The position numbers were made by a program, and so were the translations under genes. Positions 48,656-56,146 of a DNA stretch of 64,000 nt are shown in pieces. Source of the DNA: Paractinoplanes tereljensis (lineage in GTDB: Bacteria; Actinomycetota; Actinomycetes; Mycobacteriales; Micromonosporaceae). The first letter of the stretch is position 1. The number at the start of each line of letters is the position of its first letter. The stretch spans positions 431,907 through 495,906 of the forward strand of contig NZ_BOMY01000033.1 in NCBI RefSeq assembly GCF_016862435.1, given 5' to 3'. Below the pieces are notes generated by a model, which saw only the letters and a list, made by a program, of their open reading frames with translations, did no database searches and was not told the origin of the DNA.

Positions 48656-48695
48656 GTACTCAGGTTTTGTCCGACCCCCGACCTAACTTGAACAC

Positions 48696-49361
48696 ATGTT
48701 CGAATCGGGTGCCCGTCGATGTCCCCGCTGCCACGTCGAGAAGGACAGCGCGGAGTTCGTCTCGGCGTCGGGCCGTCCCACCCAGAGTTGCTCGGCCTGT
48801 CTCGAGCGCGGTCGGCTGGCAAACCGCGCCCGCCGGGCGTTCCTCGAGCCCGAGGAACGCCGCGCCGACAACCTCCGGCAGAAGTACGGGTTGCTCCCGG
48901 CCGAGTACGACGCGCTCCGTGCGGCCCAGGGGCACCGGTGTCAGATCTGCGGCATCCACGAGGACGACATCGGCCCGGTGCGCACCGGGCGGCCCCGATC
49001 GGACGGCAGCCCACCCGCCGAAGGGGTCCGCCTCGTCGTGGATCACTGTCACCGTACGGGCCGCGTGCGTGGCCTGCTCTGCAGTAAGTGCAACGTGCTG
49101 ATCGGCAACGCCGGTGACTCGCCCGAGGTCCTTCGCGCGGCGGCCGCCTACCTCGCCCGAGAGTTGCCTGAGCCCCGGCCGCAGCCGCAGCTGACGCGCC
49201 TACGGATTCTCGGCCCGATCAAAGCGCGGACGGTCCAGTTCCGCGGCCCGGTCACCATCCGGATCGACGGCTACGAGATCCGTATCGCGGAGGGCACCAC
49301 GAGGACCGTCGTCTCCCCGACCGGCGTTTTCGAGGTTCTGGATCAACCCAGCCGCCCATAA
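48696..49361 (+). CDS. Endonuclease VII-like (HNH fold) protein
   Basis: A 221-aa protein with a recombination-endonuclease-VII/HNH domain. An N-terminal zinc-ribbon-like part (RRCPRCHVEKDSAEFV with SCSACLERG, residues 8-37) is followed by RQKYGLLPAEYDALRAAQGH, RCQICGIHEDD, LVVDHCHRTGRVRGLLCSKCNVLIGNAGD (about 75-150): a Cys4 zinc site with the DHCH active-site motif. It probably cuts DNA; in phages such proteins resolve junctions, and chromosomal copies are often of mobile origin. The C-terminal 60 residues form an unrelated beta-rich module. TAACTT lies 6 nt before the ATG (leaderless). A long palindrome follows 40 bp after its stop. Confidence 0.8.
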   Translation: MFESGARRCPRCHVEKDSAEFVSASGRPTQSCSACLERGRLANRARRAFLEPEERRADNLRQKYGLLPAEYDALRAAQGHRCQICGIHEDDIGPVRTGRPRSDGSPPAEGVRLVVDHCHRTGRVRGLLCSKCNVLIGNAGDSPEVLRAAAAYLARELPEPRPQPQLTRLRILGPIKARTVQFRGPVTIRIDGYEIRIAEGTTRTVVSPTGVFEVLDQPSRP

Positions 49362-49400
49362 CAGTCACTATGGTGTACTGCCCGTCATGTCCGTTTTTGG

Positions 49401-49434
49401 ATTATCGGATTGCTGTTAATAGCAATCCGATAAT
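49401..49434. repeat. 34-bp perfect inverted repeat (14-6-14)
   Basis: ATTATCGGATTGCT (49401-49414), GTTAAT, AGCAATCCGATAAT (49421-49434) has 14-bp perfect arms in a low-GC patch between the endonuclease VII-like gene and the GGDEF gene. No T-tract follows, so it is not a standard terminator. The 6-bp centre with long symmetric arms suits a recombinase or large dimeric regulator site. It lies 35-68 bp before the preferred GGDEF start. Confidence 0.7.
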
Positions 49435-49468
49435 TAAGTGGTGGTGCCGAGCGGCCGATAGCCAGCGT

Positions 49469-50935
49469 GTGAAGAGGTTGGGCGGCACGCCGGCATGGGT
49501 GTGGATGCTGGTCTTCGGCGTGCCTGTCGCCCTGAGCTACCCCTGGCTCGCCTACGGCACGTGGCCGGCCTCGCTCTGCTTCGAGGGCATCGGCGTCGTC
49601 TCGTGCGTGGTCATGCTGGTGGCGATCCGGCGGCGCCGGCCGCAGCGGCCCCTCATGTGGTACCTGCTGCTGGCGGGCATGGCCCTGTCGGTGACCGGCG
49701 ACGCCGTCTACGACTACCTGGAGAACGTCGCGCACATCGACCCGTACCCGGGCTGGGCCGACCTGTTCTATCTGTCCGCCTACCCGGTGAGCATCGCGGG
49801 CCTGGGGACGATGGTCCTGCGCCGCACTCGGGGCCGGGACCGGGTCGGGATGATCGACGCCTGGATCCTGTCGACCGCTCTCGCGTTGCCGGCGTGGTCG
49901 TTCTGGGTGCGGCCGATCAGCATGGGCGATCACGCCGGCCTGGCCGATCAGCTCGTGTCGCTCGCCTACCCGGTACTCGACGTCCTGCTCATCACGCTCA
50001 CCGTGCGCTCGGCGACCACTCCGGGCGCGCTCCGGCTGCGCACGAACCAGCTGCTCGTCCTCGCCCAGGTAACCCGGCTGCTGCCGGACGTCACCTACAG
50101 CATCGCGCAGCTGGCCGGCGTCGAGATCGGCTACCTGGACAGCGGCTGGCTGCTGACCTACCTGCTCACCGCGGCGGCCGCGCTGCATCCGCGGATGGCC
50201 GACGTCGACAAGCCGGCAACCGGCGACGAGGTCACCCTGACGATGCCGCGGCTGACTCTGCTCACCGTGGCGTCACTGCTCGCGCCCGCGATCCTGGCCG
50301 CGCAGGGGGTGTTCCAGCACGGCCGGGTCGACTGGGCCGCGGTGGCGATCGGCAGCGCTGTGCTGTTCCTGCTGGTGGTGGCCCGGATGAAGCTGCTGCT
50401 CGACCAGATGCACCGGCTGGCCCGGCAGATGCAGGGCCTGGCCCACCACGACGGCCTGACCGGGGTGCCGAACCGCCGGGCCTGGGACGACCGCCTGAAC
50501 CGCGAGCTGGCGAAGGCCCGCCGCGCCGGGCACCCCGTGGTGGTCGGCATGATCGACCTCGACTTCTTCAAGAAATTCAACGACGAGTACGGGCACCCGG
50601 CCGGCGACCTGCTGCTGAAGGAGGCGGCCGCGGCCTGGACCGGGCAGCTGCGCGACGAGGACCTGCTGGCCCGCTACGGCGGCGAGGAGTTCGGCATCGT
50701 CCTGGCCGGCCGTGACGTCGACGAGGCGACCGCGATCGTGGAACGGCTGCGCGCGGTGAGCCCGCGCGGGCAGACCTTCTCGGCCGGCCTCGCGGTGTTC
50801 GACGGGTCCGAGTCCGCCGACGAGCTGGTGAGCCGCGCCGACCGCGCCCTCTACCGGGCGAAGGCGACCGGCCGGGACCGGACCGTATGCGACGACCCGC
50901 AGGCCTTGACAGATGAGGTATCGATAGCGGTGTGA
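49469..50935 (+). CDS. Membrane-bound GGDEF diguanylate cyclase
   Basis: A 488-aa protein. Eight or nine hydrophobic helices (residues about 8-300, starting AWVWMLVFGVPVALSYPWL) form a MASE-like membrane sensor. The GGDEF domain is at about 330-480: LAHHDGLTGVPNRRAWDDRL, VVGMIDLDFFKKFNDEYGHPAGDLLLKE, and active-site loop LLARYGGEEFGIVL (GGEEF, catalytically competent by sequence). No upstream RxxD inhibitory site is obvious. It should make cyclic di-GMP, which controls development in sporulating actinomycetes. The GTG at 49469 is preferred; an ATG at 49370 would read through the palindrome and add an unlikely Cys-rich leader. Confidence 0.83.
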   Translation: MKRLGGTPAWVWMLVFGVPVALSYPWLAYGTWPASLCFEGIGVVSCVVMLVAIRRRRPQRPLMWYLLLAGMALSVTGDAVYDYLENVAHIDPYPGWADLFYLSAYPVSIAGLGTMVLRRTRGRDRVGMIDAWILSTALALPAWSFWVRPISMGDHAGLADQLVSLAYPVLDVLLITLTVRSATTPGALRLRTNQLLVLAQVTRLLPDVTYSIAQLAGVEIGYLDSGWLLTYLLTAAAALHPRMADVDKPATGDEVTLTMPRLTLLTVASLLAPAILAAQGVFQHGRVDWAAVAIGSAVLFLLVVARMKLLLDQMHRLARQMQGLAHHDGLTGVPNRRAWDDRLNRELAKARRAGHPVVVGMIDLDFFKKFNDEYGHPAGDLLLKEAAAAWTGQLRDEDLLARYGGEEFGIVLAGRDVDEATAIVERLRAVSPRGQTFSAGLAVFDGSESADELVSRADRALYRAKATGRDRTVCDDPQALTDEVSIAV

Positions 50936-51393
50936 GACGTCCGGTGGTGGGGATCCTGGTGGCCACGGTGGCCGCCATGGTGGTGGTGCTGGTGGCGGGC
51001 GGCCCGGATCGCGGGACCGTCGCGCTCATGCTGCTGGTCGTGGTGCCGTTCCTGATCGCGTTCGGGGGCGGTTCCGATGCGGGCTGGCGGGCTTCCCCGC
51101 CGGAGCCGGACACCCCGTGGTGGGCCCGGCTGATGTTCCTGCCGGCGGTGCTCGGCCAGGTGGCCGTCGTGGTCGTGGTGACCTGGCAGGTGGTCACCTC
51201 GGCGGTCGGCGGCGCCGTGGTGTCGGGAATTGCGCTGATCCCGCTGGCCCTGGTCGCCGCCTGGCGAAGCTGGCAGCTCAGCCTGCGCCTGTCTCCTAGG
51301 ACCAACAGGGCCAGGACACCACCGCCGCCCGGCGCGCAGACTGAACCCCGTGGAGACGTGGGAGTTCGGTCGGATGGTTCGCCGCTGGCGTGA
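50932..51393 (+). CDS. Small membrane protein
   Basis: A 153-aa protein with two helices at the N-terminus (VVGILVATVAAMVVVLVAG, VALMLLVVVPFLIAFGGG) and two more at about 67-108 (LMFLPAVLGQVAVVVVVTWQVV, GAVVSGIALIPLALVAAW), then a basic Pro/Gly tail. The GTG start overlaps the GGDEF stop by 4 bp, so it is translated with the cyclase and could modulate it. The last 44 bases overlap the following XRE gene. No family recognised. Confidence 0.65.
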   Translation: MRRPVVGILVATVAAMVVVLVAGGPDRGTVALMLLVVVPFLIAFGGGSDAGWRASPPEPDTPWWARLMFLPAVLGQVAVVVVVTWQVVTSAVGGAVVSGIALIPLALVAAWRSWQLSLRLSPRTNRARTPPPPGAQTEPRGDVGVRSDGSPLA

Positions 51394-52246
51394 TCGGGTC
51401 GCGCCCGACGTCATCGGGTTACCGGTGGGGCGCCGGCGCCGGGCGAGCGGGCTGCGCCGGGAGGAACTGGCGGGGCTGGCCGGAATCTCGGCCGACTATC
51501 TGACCCGGCTCGAGCAGGGCCGGGCCACCGCACCGTCGGCGCAGGTGGTGGAGGCCCTCGCCCGGGCGTTGCGGTTGTCCGGGGCGGAGCGTGACCTGCT
51601 CTACCGGCTGGCGGGGCACGCGACCCCGGGCCTCGACGTGGTGAAGTCACACGTCACGCCGAGCGTGCAGCGGCTGCTGGACCGGTTGTCGAACACCCCG
51701 GTGGTGGTCTACGACGCGAGCTGGACGCTGGTGCTGGCCAACGCGCCGTACGACGCGTTGATGGGTGACACCTCGGGGTGGCGGGGGCTGGAACGCAACA
51801 CGATCTGGCGCAACCTGACCGGGCTGCGTAACCGGGTCGTGCACACCGCCCAGGAGCAGGCCGACCACGAGGCGTTGCTGGTGGCCGATCTGCGGATGAC
51901 CGCGTCGCGTTATCCGGCCGACCGGGAGCTGCAGAAGCTGATCGCCGAGCTGAGCGGCGGCTGCCCGCGGTTCGGTGAGCTGTGGGAGGCGGACGCGCCG
52001 CCGATGCCGGCCGAGCCGTCCAAGCACAAGGTGGTCGATCATCCGGTGGGCCGGATCACCCTGGACTGCGACACCCTGGTGGTGGCCACCGACGATCTGC
52101 GGATCACCGTCTACACGGCCGAGCCGGGCACCCCCGACGCGGAACGGCTGGCGTTAGCGGTCGTGCTCGGCACCCAGGCGTTCGGCGAGGTCACGCAGGT
52201 TGGACAGTTGCCGGTGCATCATCACCAGGTCGGGCCAGTCGAGTAA
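51350..52246 (+). CDS. XRE-family regulator with MmyB-like ligand domain
   Basis: A 298-aa regulator of a very common actinobacterial class. HTH_31 domain at about 15-85: RRRRASGLRREELAGLAGISADYLTRLEQGRATAPSAQVVEALARALRLSGAERDLLYRLAG. MmyB-like PAS-related domain at about 105-275: VQRLLDRLSNTPVVVYDASW, WRGLERNTIWRNLTG, ADHEALLVADLRMTASRYPADRELQKLIAELSGGCPRFGELWEA, HPVGRITLDCDTLVV. These proteins often regulate an adjacent dehydrogenase or reductase gene; here the neighbour is a convergent SRPBCC gene overlapping its 3' end by 93 bp. The target is unknown. Confidence 0.88.
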   Translation: METWEFGRMVRRWRDRVAPDVIGLPVGRRRRASGLRREELAGLAGISADYLTRLEQGRATAPSAQVVEALARALRLSGAERDLLYRLAGHATPGLDVVKSHVTPSVQRLLDRLSNTPVVVYDASWTLVLANAPYDALMGDTSGWRGLERNTIWRNLTGLRNRVVHTAQEQADHEALLVADLRMTASRYPADRELQKLIAELSGGCPRFGELWEADAPPMPAEPSKHKVVDHPVGRITLDCDTLVVATDDLRITVYTAEPGTPDAERLALAVVLGTQAFGEVTQVGQLPVHHHQVGPVE

Positions 52247-52687
52247 CCGGCGGCGGGCCCAGTGCACGGGGCCGTCGCCGTGCACGCCGAGGTTCATCTT
52301 CACCACCAGCCGGGTGGGCGCCGAGCCGAACAGGGCGTAGGTCAGGGTCAGCGGCCCGAAGGCACGCACGGCGGGCGGCGCGGTCATCCGGAAGGTCAGT
52401 GAGTTGCCCGGGTCGACCGCGGCGAGCGTGAAGATGGTCATCCAGCGTTGCCCGACGGCCGGCTCATCCAGGCCGGGAGTGAGGGTGCGGGGGCTGCGGC
52501 GGCCGCGGTTGTCGACCCAGTCGTAGCTGTACGGCGCGACCCGCAACTGGCGCAGCCACCGGAACACGACCGGCCGCGGCGCGTCCACGGTCAGGCCGCG
52601 GAACCACTGCTCGGCCGGCGGCGGCCCGGACAGGGCGTCGCACCCGAACACCGCGGCCCGGTCGGCAGTGGACACTCCCCAGGACAT
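52154..52687 (-). CDS. SRPBCC-family protein
   Basis: A 177-aa protein with the START/polyketide-cyclase-like SRPBCC fold: FRGLTVDAPRPVVFRWLRQLRVAPYSYDWVDNRGRRSPRTL, then AVGQRWMTIFTLAAVDPGNSLTF, LTYALFGSAPTRLVVKMNL and a C-terminal helix MMHRQLSNLRDLAERLG. The domain encloses a hydrophobic ligand pocket; function is unknown. It overlaps the 3' end of the convergent XRE gene by 93 bp, the longest such overlap in the window, so antisense effects between the two transcripts are possible. Confidence 0.78.
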   Translation of the reverse strand: MSWGVSTADRAAVFGCDALSGPPPAEQWFRGLTVDAPRPVVFRWLRQLRVAPYSYDWVDNRGRRSPRTLTPGLDEPAVGQRWMTIFTLAAVDPGNSLTFRMTAPPAVRAFGPLTLTYALFGSAPTRLVVKMNLGVHGDGPVHWARRRLLDWPDLVMMHRQLSNLRDLAERLGAEHDR

Positions 52688-52812
52688 CAGCTCACGATAC
52701 TCAGCACCCGCTGCACGTACCCGGAGATATAAGCCATAAGTAAGTCCCGCTTAAACATCCGCCAGCAGAACTAACTGGACCTAACCCGTCCGGGCCGGGC
52801 ACGGTGGGAGGC

Positions 52813-53679
52813 ATGCTCCTGACCGGCCTGCACGTCCCGATGATCACCCCGTTCGACGATTCCGGCGCGGTGGCCCTGCCGGCCCTGGAGGCGCTGGCCC
52901 GCCGGGTCCTGACCGCGGGCGCGTCCGGCCTGGTCGCGCTGGGCACGACCGCCGAGCCCGGCGCGTTGACCGCCCAGGAACGCCGCGACGTCCTCGATCT
53001 GCTGGCCGCGGTCTGCCGCGAGCACGAGGCCCCGCTGACGGTGGGCGCGAACACCCCCGACGACCTGCGGGTGCTGGCCGACCGCCCGGCGGTCGCGGCG
53101 GCGCTGAGCCTGGTGCCGCCGTTCCTGCGCCCCGGCGAGGACGGCGTCATCGCCCACCTGACCGCTTTGGCCCAGGCGAGCCCGGTCCCGCTGATCGTCT
53201 ACCACGTGCCCTACCGCACCGCCCAGCCCTTGTCGGCACGAGCGTTGACCCGGATCGCCGCGATCGAGGGCGTCCGCGGCATCAAGCTGGCGACCGGCGC
53301 GATCGACCCCGACGTGATCGCCCTGATGGCCGATCCGCCGCCGGATTTCGCCATCCTGGGCGGCGACGACCTGGTCGTCTCGCCGCTGCTGGCGCTGGGC
53401 GCGCACGGCGCCATCCTGGCCTCCGCCCACCTGGCGACGTCCGATTTCGCCAGGTTGATCACGGCGTGGCGGCAGGGCGACACGACCACGGCCCGCCCGC
53501 TGGGTCACCGCCTGTCGAAGCTGTCGGCCGCGCTGTTCGCCGAGCCCAACCCCACGGTGATCAAGGCCGCGCTGCACGCCCAGGGCCACATCCCCACCCC
53601 CGGCGTCCGCCTGCCCCTGCTGCCCGCCACCAAGGAATCCACCGCGGAAGCCCTTCGGCTGCTGCCGGAAACCCGCTGA
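52813..53679 (+). CDS. Dihydrodipicolinate synthase-family aldolase
   Basis: A 288-aa class I aldolase/lyase of the DapA/N-acetylneuraminate-lyase family. Substrate loop GLVALGTTAEPGALTAQER (GTTxE, near residue 42). Catalytic Tyr in PLIVYHVPYRTA (near 130). Schiff-base Lys in VRGIKLATGA (near 158). C-terminal half: LGGDDLVVSPLLALGAHGAI. True DapA usually carries G-T-T-G-E; here the Gly is Ala (GTTAE). Substrate may be a keto acid other than aspartate semialdehyde. It stands alone, so a role in lysine synthesis is not supported by context. Confidence 0.85.
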   Translation: MLLTGLHVPMITPFDDSGAVALPALEALARRVLTAGASGLVALGTTAEPGALTAQERRDVLDLLAAVCREHEAPLTVGANTPDDLRVLADRPAVAAALSLVPPFLRPGEDGVIAHLTALAQASPVPLIVYHVPYRTAQPLSARALTRIAAIEGVRGIKLATGAIDPDVIALMADPPPDFAILGGDDLVVSPLLALGAHGAILASAHLATSDFARLITAWRQGDTTTARPLGHRLSKLSAALFAEPNPTVIKAALHAQGHIPTPGVRLPLLPATKESTAEALRLLPETR

Positions 53680-53805
53680 CCACAGCCAGGCGATCCGCCG
53701 CCGGCTTTCCTTACAGATACGGGCATCGGACGGTCCCGCCGAGCAGTGCCGGCCGGGTGCGGGCGAACGCTCCGCGCGCCGCCGCCGGGCGGGCCCGCGA
53801 CAAGA

Positions 53806-54129
53806 TCAAAAAGCCTCGTCGGCCACTCCGCTGTAGCCGCTCAACTCGTACCGCCCGGCCAGCTCGAAGATGTCGTCGAGCCGGCCGAGCATGCCGACCG
53901 GCAGGGTGAGCAGCACGTACTTGGCGGCGTTCCCGGGCACGTCGAGGAGGTCCTCGACCGCCGGTTCGAGCACGTCGACCAGGTCGGGCCACCGCGTCAG
54001 CAGCTGCTCGCGAAACCCGAACACGTCGGTGCTCGCCTCGAGCGCCCCGGTGAGCCCGTCGGCCAGCCCGTCGAAGACCTCCCCTGGGTCGCCCCGGCAC
54101 ACTTTCCAGAACGCGAAGTCGCTACTCAC
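53806..54129 (-). CDS. Small conserved protein of unknown function
   Basis: A 107-aa soluble helical protein starting at GTG 54129: SSDFAFWKVCRGDPGEVFDGLADG, then LLTRWPDLVDVLEPAVEDL, PGNAAKYVLLTLPVGMLGRLDDIFELAGRYELSGYSGVADEAF. The pattern recalls small actinobacterial immunity-like or antitoxin-like proteins, but no toxin gene is adjacent and I cannot place it. It is divergent from the nitronate monooxygenase-like gene, 48 bp away. Confidence 0.55.
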   Translation of the reverse strand: MSSDFAFWKVCRGDPGEVFDGLADGLTGALEASTDVFGFREQLLTRWPDLVDVLEPAVEDLLDVPGNAAKYVLLTLPVGMLGRLDDIFELAGRYELSGYSGVADEAF

Positions 54130-54177
54130 GCCGACGATCTAACCATCCACATAGGTCCGGCGCGGGAGGATACGGGG

Positions 54178-55110
54178 ATGGGGTTTTCGACGGGGTTTAC
54201 CCGGATGTTCGGGGTGCGGCATCCGATCGCGCTGGCACCGATGGGTGGGTCGGCCGGCGGGGCCCTCGCTGCGGCGGTGTCGCAGGGTGGCGGGCTGGGC
54301 CTGCTCGGGTCCGGCGACGGGGACCCGGCGTGGCTGGACCGGGAGCTGCCGGCGCTGGCCGCCTGCGGGAAGCCGTGGGGCGTGGGCTTCCTGACCTGGG
54401 CGATCGACGTGGCCGCGGTGCAGCGCGTGCTCGACCGCGGCGCCCGGACGGTGATGCTGTCGTTCGGCGACCCGGCACCGTTCGCCGCGGCGATAAAGGC
54501 GGCCGGGGCCAGGCTGATCGTGCAGGTCGGCGACCTCGGCGAGGCGAAACGGGCCCTCGACGCCGGGGCTGACGTGCTTGTCGCGCAGGGCACCGAGGCC
54601 GGCGGGCACGGAGCGCGCAAGGGCCGGTCGACGTTGCCGTTCGTACCCGTGGTGGTGGATCTGGCCGGGGATGTGCCGGTCCTCGCCGCCGGCGGCATCG
54701 CCGACGGCCGCGGGTTGGCGGCGGTCCTGGCCCTCGGAGCGTCCGGCGCCCTGCTGGGCACCCGGTTCCAGGCGACCACCGAGGCCCTGGTCGATCCGGT
54801 CATCACGGCGGCGATCCTGGCCGGGCGGGGTGACGACACCGTCCGGAGCCGGCTGCTCGACGTCGCCCGCCGCTCGGCGTGGCCGGATCGTTACCTCGCG
54901 CGCACGCTCGGTCACCCTTACCTGGAGAGCGGTTCCACCGATCAGGTGCAGTATCAGCGGGACCTGACGAACGGTGTCATCCCGCCTGTTCCGGTCTGGG
55001 CAGGCGAGGGGGTGGACCTGATCGACAGCCTGCCGGGGGCCGAAAATCTGGTCGGTGACCTGGTAGCGGAGGCGCGGGCGGCACTCGACCGGGTGAGCCC
55101 CCACCAATAG
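54178..55110 (+). CDS. Nitronate monooxygenase-family flavoprotein
   Basis: A 310-aa FMN-dependent TIM barrel (NMO/2-nitropropane dioxygenase family): FGVRHPIALAPMGGSAGGALAAAVSQGGGLGLLGSG at the N-terminus, then GVGFLTWAI, VLVAQGTEAGGHGARKGRSTLPFVP (the GxEAGGH flavin-binding motif, near residue 140) and VPVLAAGGIADGRGLAAVLALGASGALLGTRFQAT. These enzymes oxidise alkyl nitronates such as propionate-3-nitronate; some relatives are enoyl reductases. GGGAGG lies 8 nt before the ATG. No linked pathway is visible. Confidence 0.87.
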   Translation: MGFSTGFTRMFGVRHPIALAPMGGSAGGALAAAVSQGGGLGLLGSGDGDPAWLDRELPALAACGKPWGVGFLTWAIDVAAVQRVLDRGARTVMLSFGDPAPFAAAIKAAGARLIVQVGDLGEAKRALDAGADVLVAQGTEAGGHGARKGRSTLPFVPVVVDLAGDVPVLAAGGIADGRGLAAVLALGASGALLGTRFQATTEALVDPVITAAILAGRGDDTVRSRLLDVARRSAWPDRYLARTLGHPYLESGSTDQVQYQRDLTNGVIPPVPVWAGEGVDLIDSLPGAENLVGDLVAEARAALDRVSPHQ

Positions 55111-55172
55111 GGCAATCGGTACCTTCCTATCAACTTCCTGGGCACCCCTTGTTCATGTGCTGTGGATCTCAG

Positions 55173-55185
55173 TACATTACGCGCC
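55173..55185 (+). promoter_or_regulatory. Leaderless -10 element of the methyltransferase gene
   Basis: TACATT (55173-55178) is followed by 7 nt and GTG 55186. No ribosome-binding sequence is present. This spacing decides the start at 55186 in place of the longer frame from 55162. Confidence 0.5.
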
Positions 55186-56034
55186 GTGACCGTTCGCAAA
55201 AGCGCCAATCGTGTGCTGAAAAGCCTGACCGGCTACGAAATCCGCCGTGCGCGGGTGGCCCAGCCGAAACCGCCGGTCGTCAAGGCGGAACCGAAACCCG
55301 AGCCGAAGCCGGAACCGAAAACGGCGGAAGCTCCCGAGATCAAGTTCCCGGCGGACTACGACGAGGGCGCGCGGGCGATCATCCGTGCGGTAAAGCCGCG
55401 GACGATGACCTCCCCGGGCAAGCTGCACGCCCTGATCTCCGCGACCCGCTATGTCGCCCAGAACAACATCCCGGGTGACGTGGTGGAGTGCGGGGTGTGG
55501 CGCGGCGGCAGCATGCTGGCGATCGCGAAGGTGTTGCAGGAGAACGGCGACACCAGCCGCGACCTGCACCTCTACGACACGTTCGAGGGGATGAGCGAGC
55601 CCAGCGAGCACGACAAGCGGCACGACGGCAAGTCGGCGGCCGAGATGCTGGCGGCCAGCGACATCACCTCCGGTGTGTGGGCGTACGCGTCCCTGGAGGA
55701 CGTGCAGGAGACGATGGGTCTGTCCGGCTACCCGGACGACAAGATCCACTACTACAAGGGCAAGGTCGAGGAGACGATCCCGGCGCACGTGCCGGAGAAG
55801 ATCAGCATCCTGCGGCTGGACACCGACTGGTACGAGTCGACCAAGCACGAGCTGGAGCACCTGTGGCCGCGGCTGGTGCCGGGCGGGGTGCTGCTGCTCG
55901 ACGACTACGGCTGGTGGGACGGCGCGAAGCGGGCCGTGGACGAGTGGCTGGAGCAGACCGGCCTGCCGCTGTTGCTGCTGCGGATGGACGAGGGCCGGGT
56001 GGCGATCAAGCCCCCGGACAACTGGGGACACTGA
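55186..56034 (+). CDS. TylF/MycF-family O-methyltransferase
   Basis: A 282-aa SAM- and Mg-dependent methyltransferase like macrocin O-methyltransferase. A basic N-terminus and a Pro/Lys/Glu tether (KAEPKPEPKPEPK, residues about 33-47) precede the catalytic domain: TRYVAQNNIPGDVVECGVWRGGSML (SAM motif), LHLYDTFEGMSEPSEHD, EKISILRLDTDWYESTKHELEHLWPRLVPGGVLLLDDYGWW (metal ligands D/D/D). The acceptor is a sugar hydroxyl in characterised relatives, but no glycosylation genes are adjacent. GTG 55186 starts 7 nt after TACATT. A strong terminator follows. Confidence 0.85.
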   Translation: MTVRKSANRVLKSLTGYEIRRARVAQPKPPVVKAEPKPEPKPEPKTAEAPEIKFPADYDEGARAIIRAVKPRTMTSPGKLHALISATRYVAQNNIPGDVVECGVWRGGSMLAIAKVLQENGDTSRDLHLYDTFEGMSEPSEHDKRHDGKSAAEMLAASDITSGVWAYASLEDVQETMGLSGYPDDKIHYYKGKVEETIPAHVPEKISILRLDTDWYESTKHELEHLWPRLVPGGVLLLDDYGWWDGAKRAVDEWLEQTGLPLLLLRMDEGRVAIKPPDNWGH

Positions 56035-56039
56035 CACCG

Positions 56040-56072
56040 AGCGGGCCGCCGAGAGGCGGCCCGCTTCTTTTT
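56040..56072 (+). terminator. Rho-independent terminator
   Basis: AGCGGGCCGCC (56040-56050), GAGA loop, GGCGGCCCGCT (56055-56065), then TCTTTTT. Perfect 11-bp GC-rich stem with a T-tract, placed 5 bp after the methyltransferase stop. It separates that gene from the glycan locus. Confidence 0.92.
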
Positions 56073-56146
56073 GGGGGAAATCGCGGATTGTGAATCCGTG
56101 AATTCCCCGAGTTTCGCAAGTATTACGCCGGGGTTACGTTCCGGCG

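Noticed and set aside
49401..49434. Palindrome considered as a rho-independent terminator of the endonuclease VII-like gene
   Set aside because: No T-tract follows the right arm (TAAGTGGTGG) and the stem is AT-containing, unlike the clear terminator at 56040-56072. Kept as a possible binding or recombination site.
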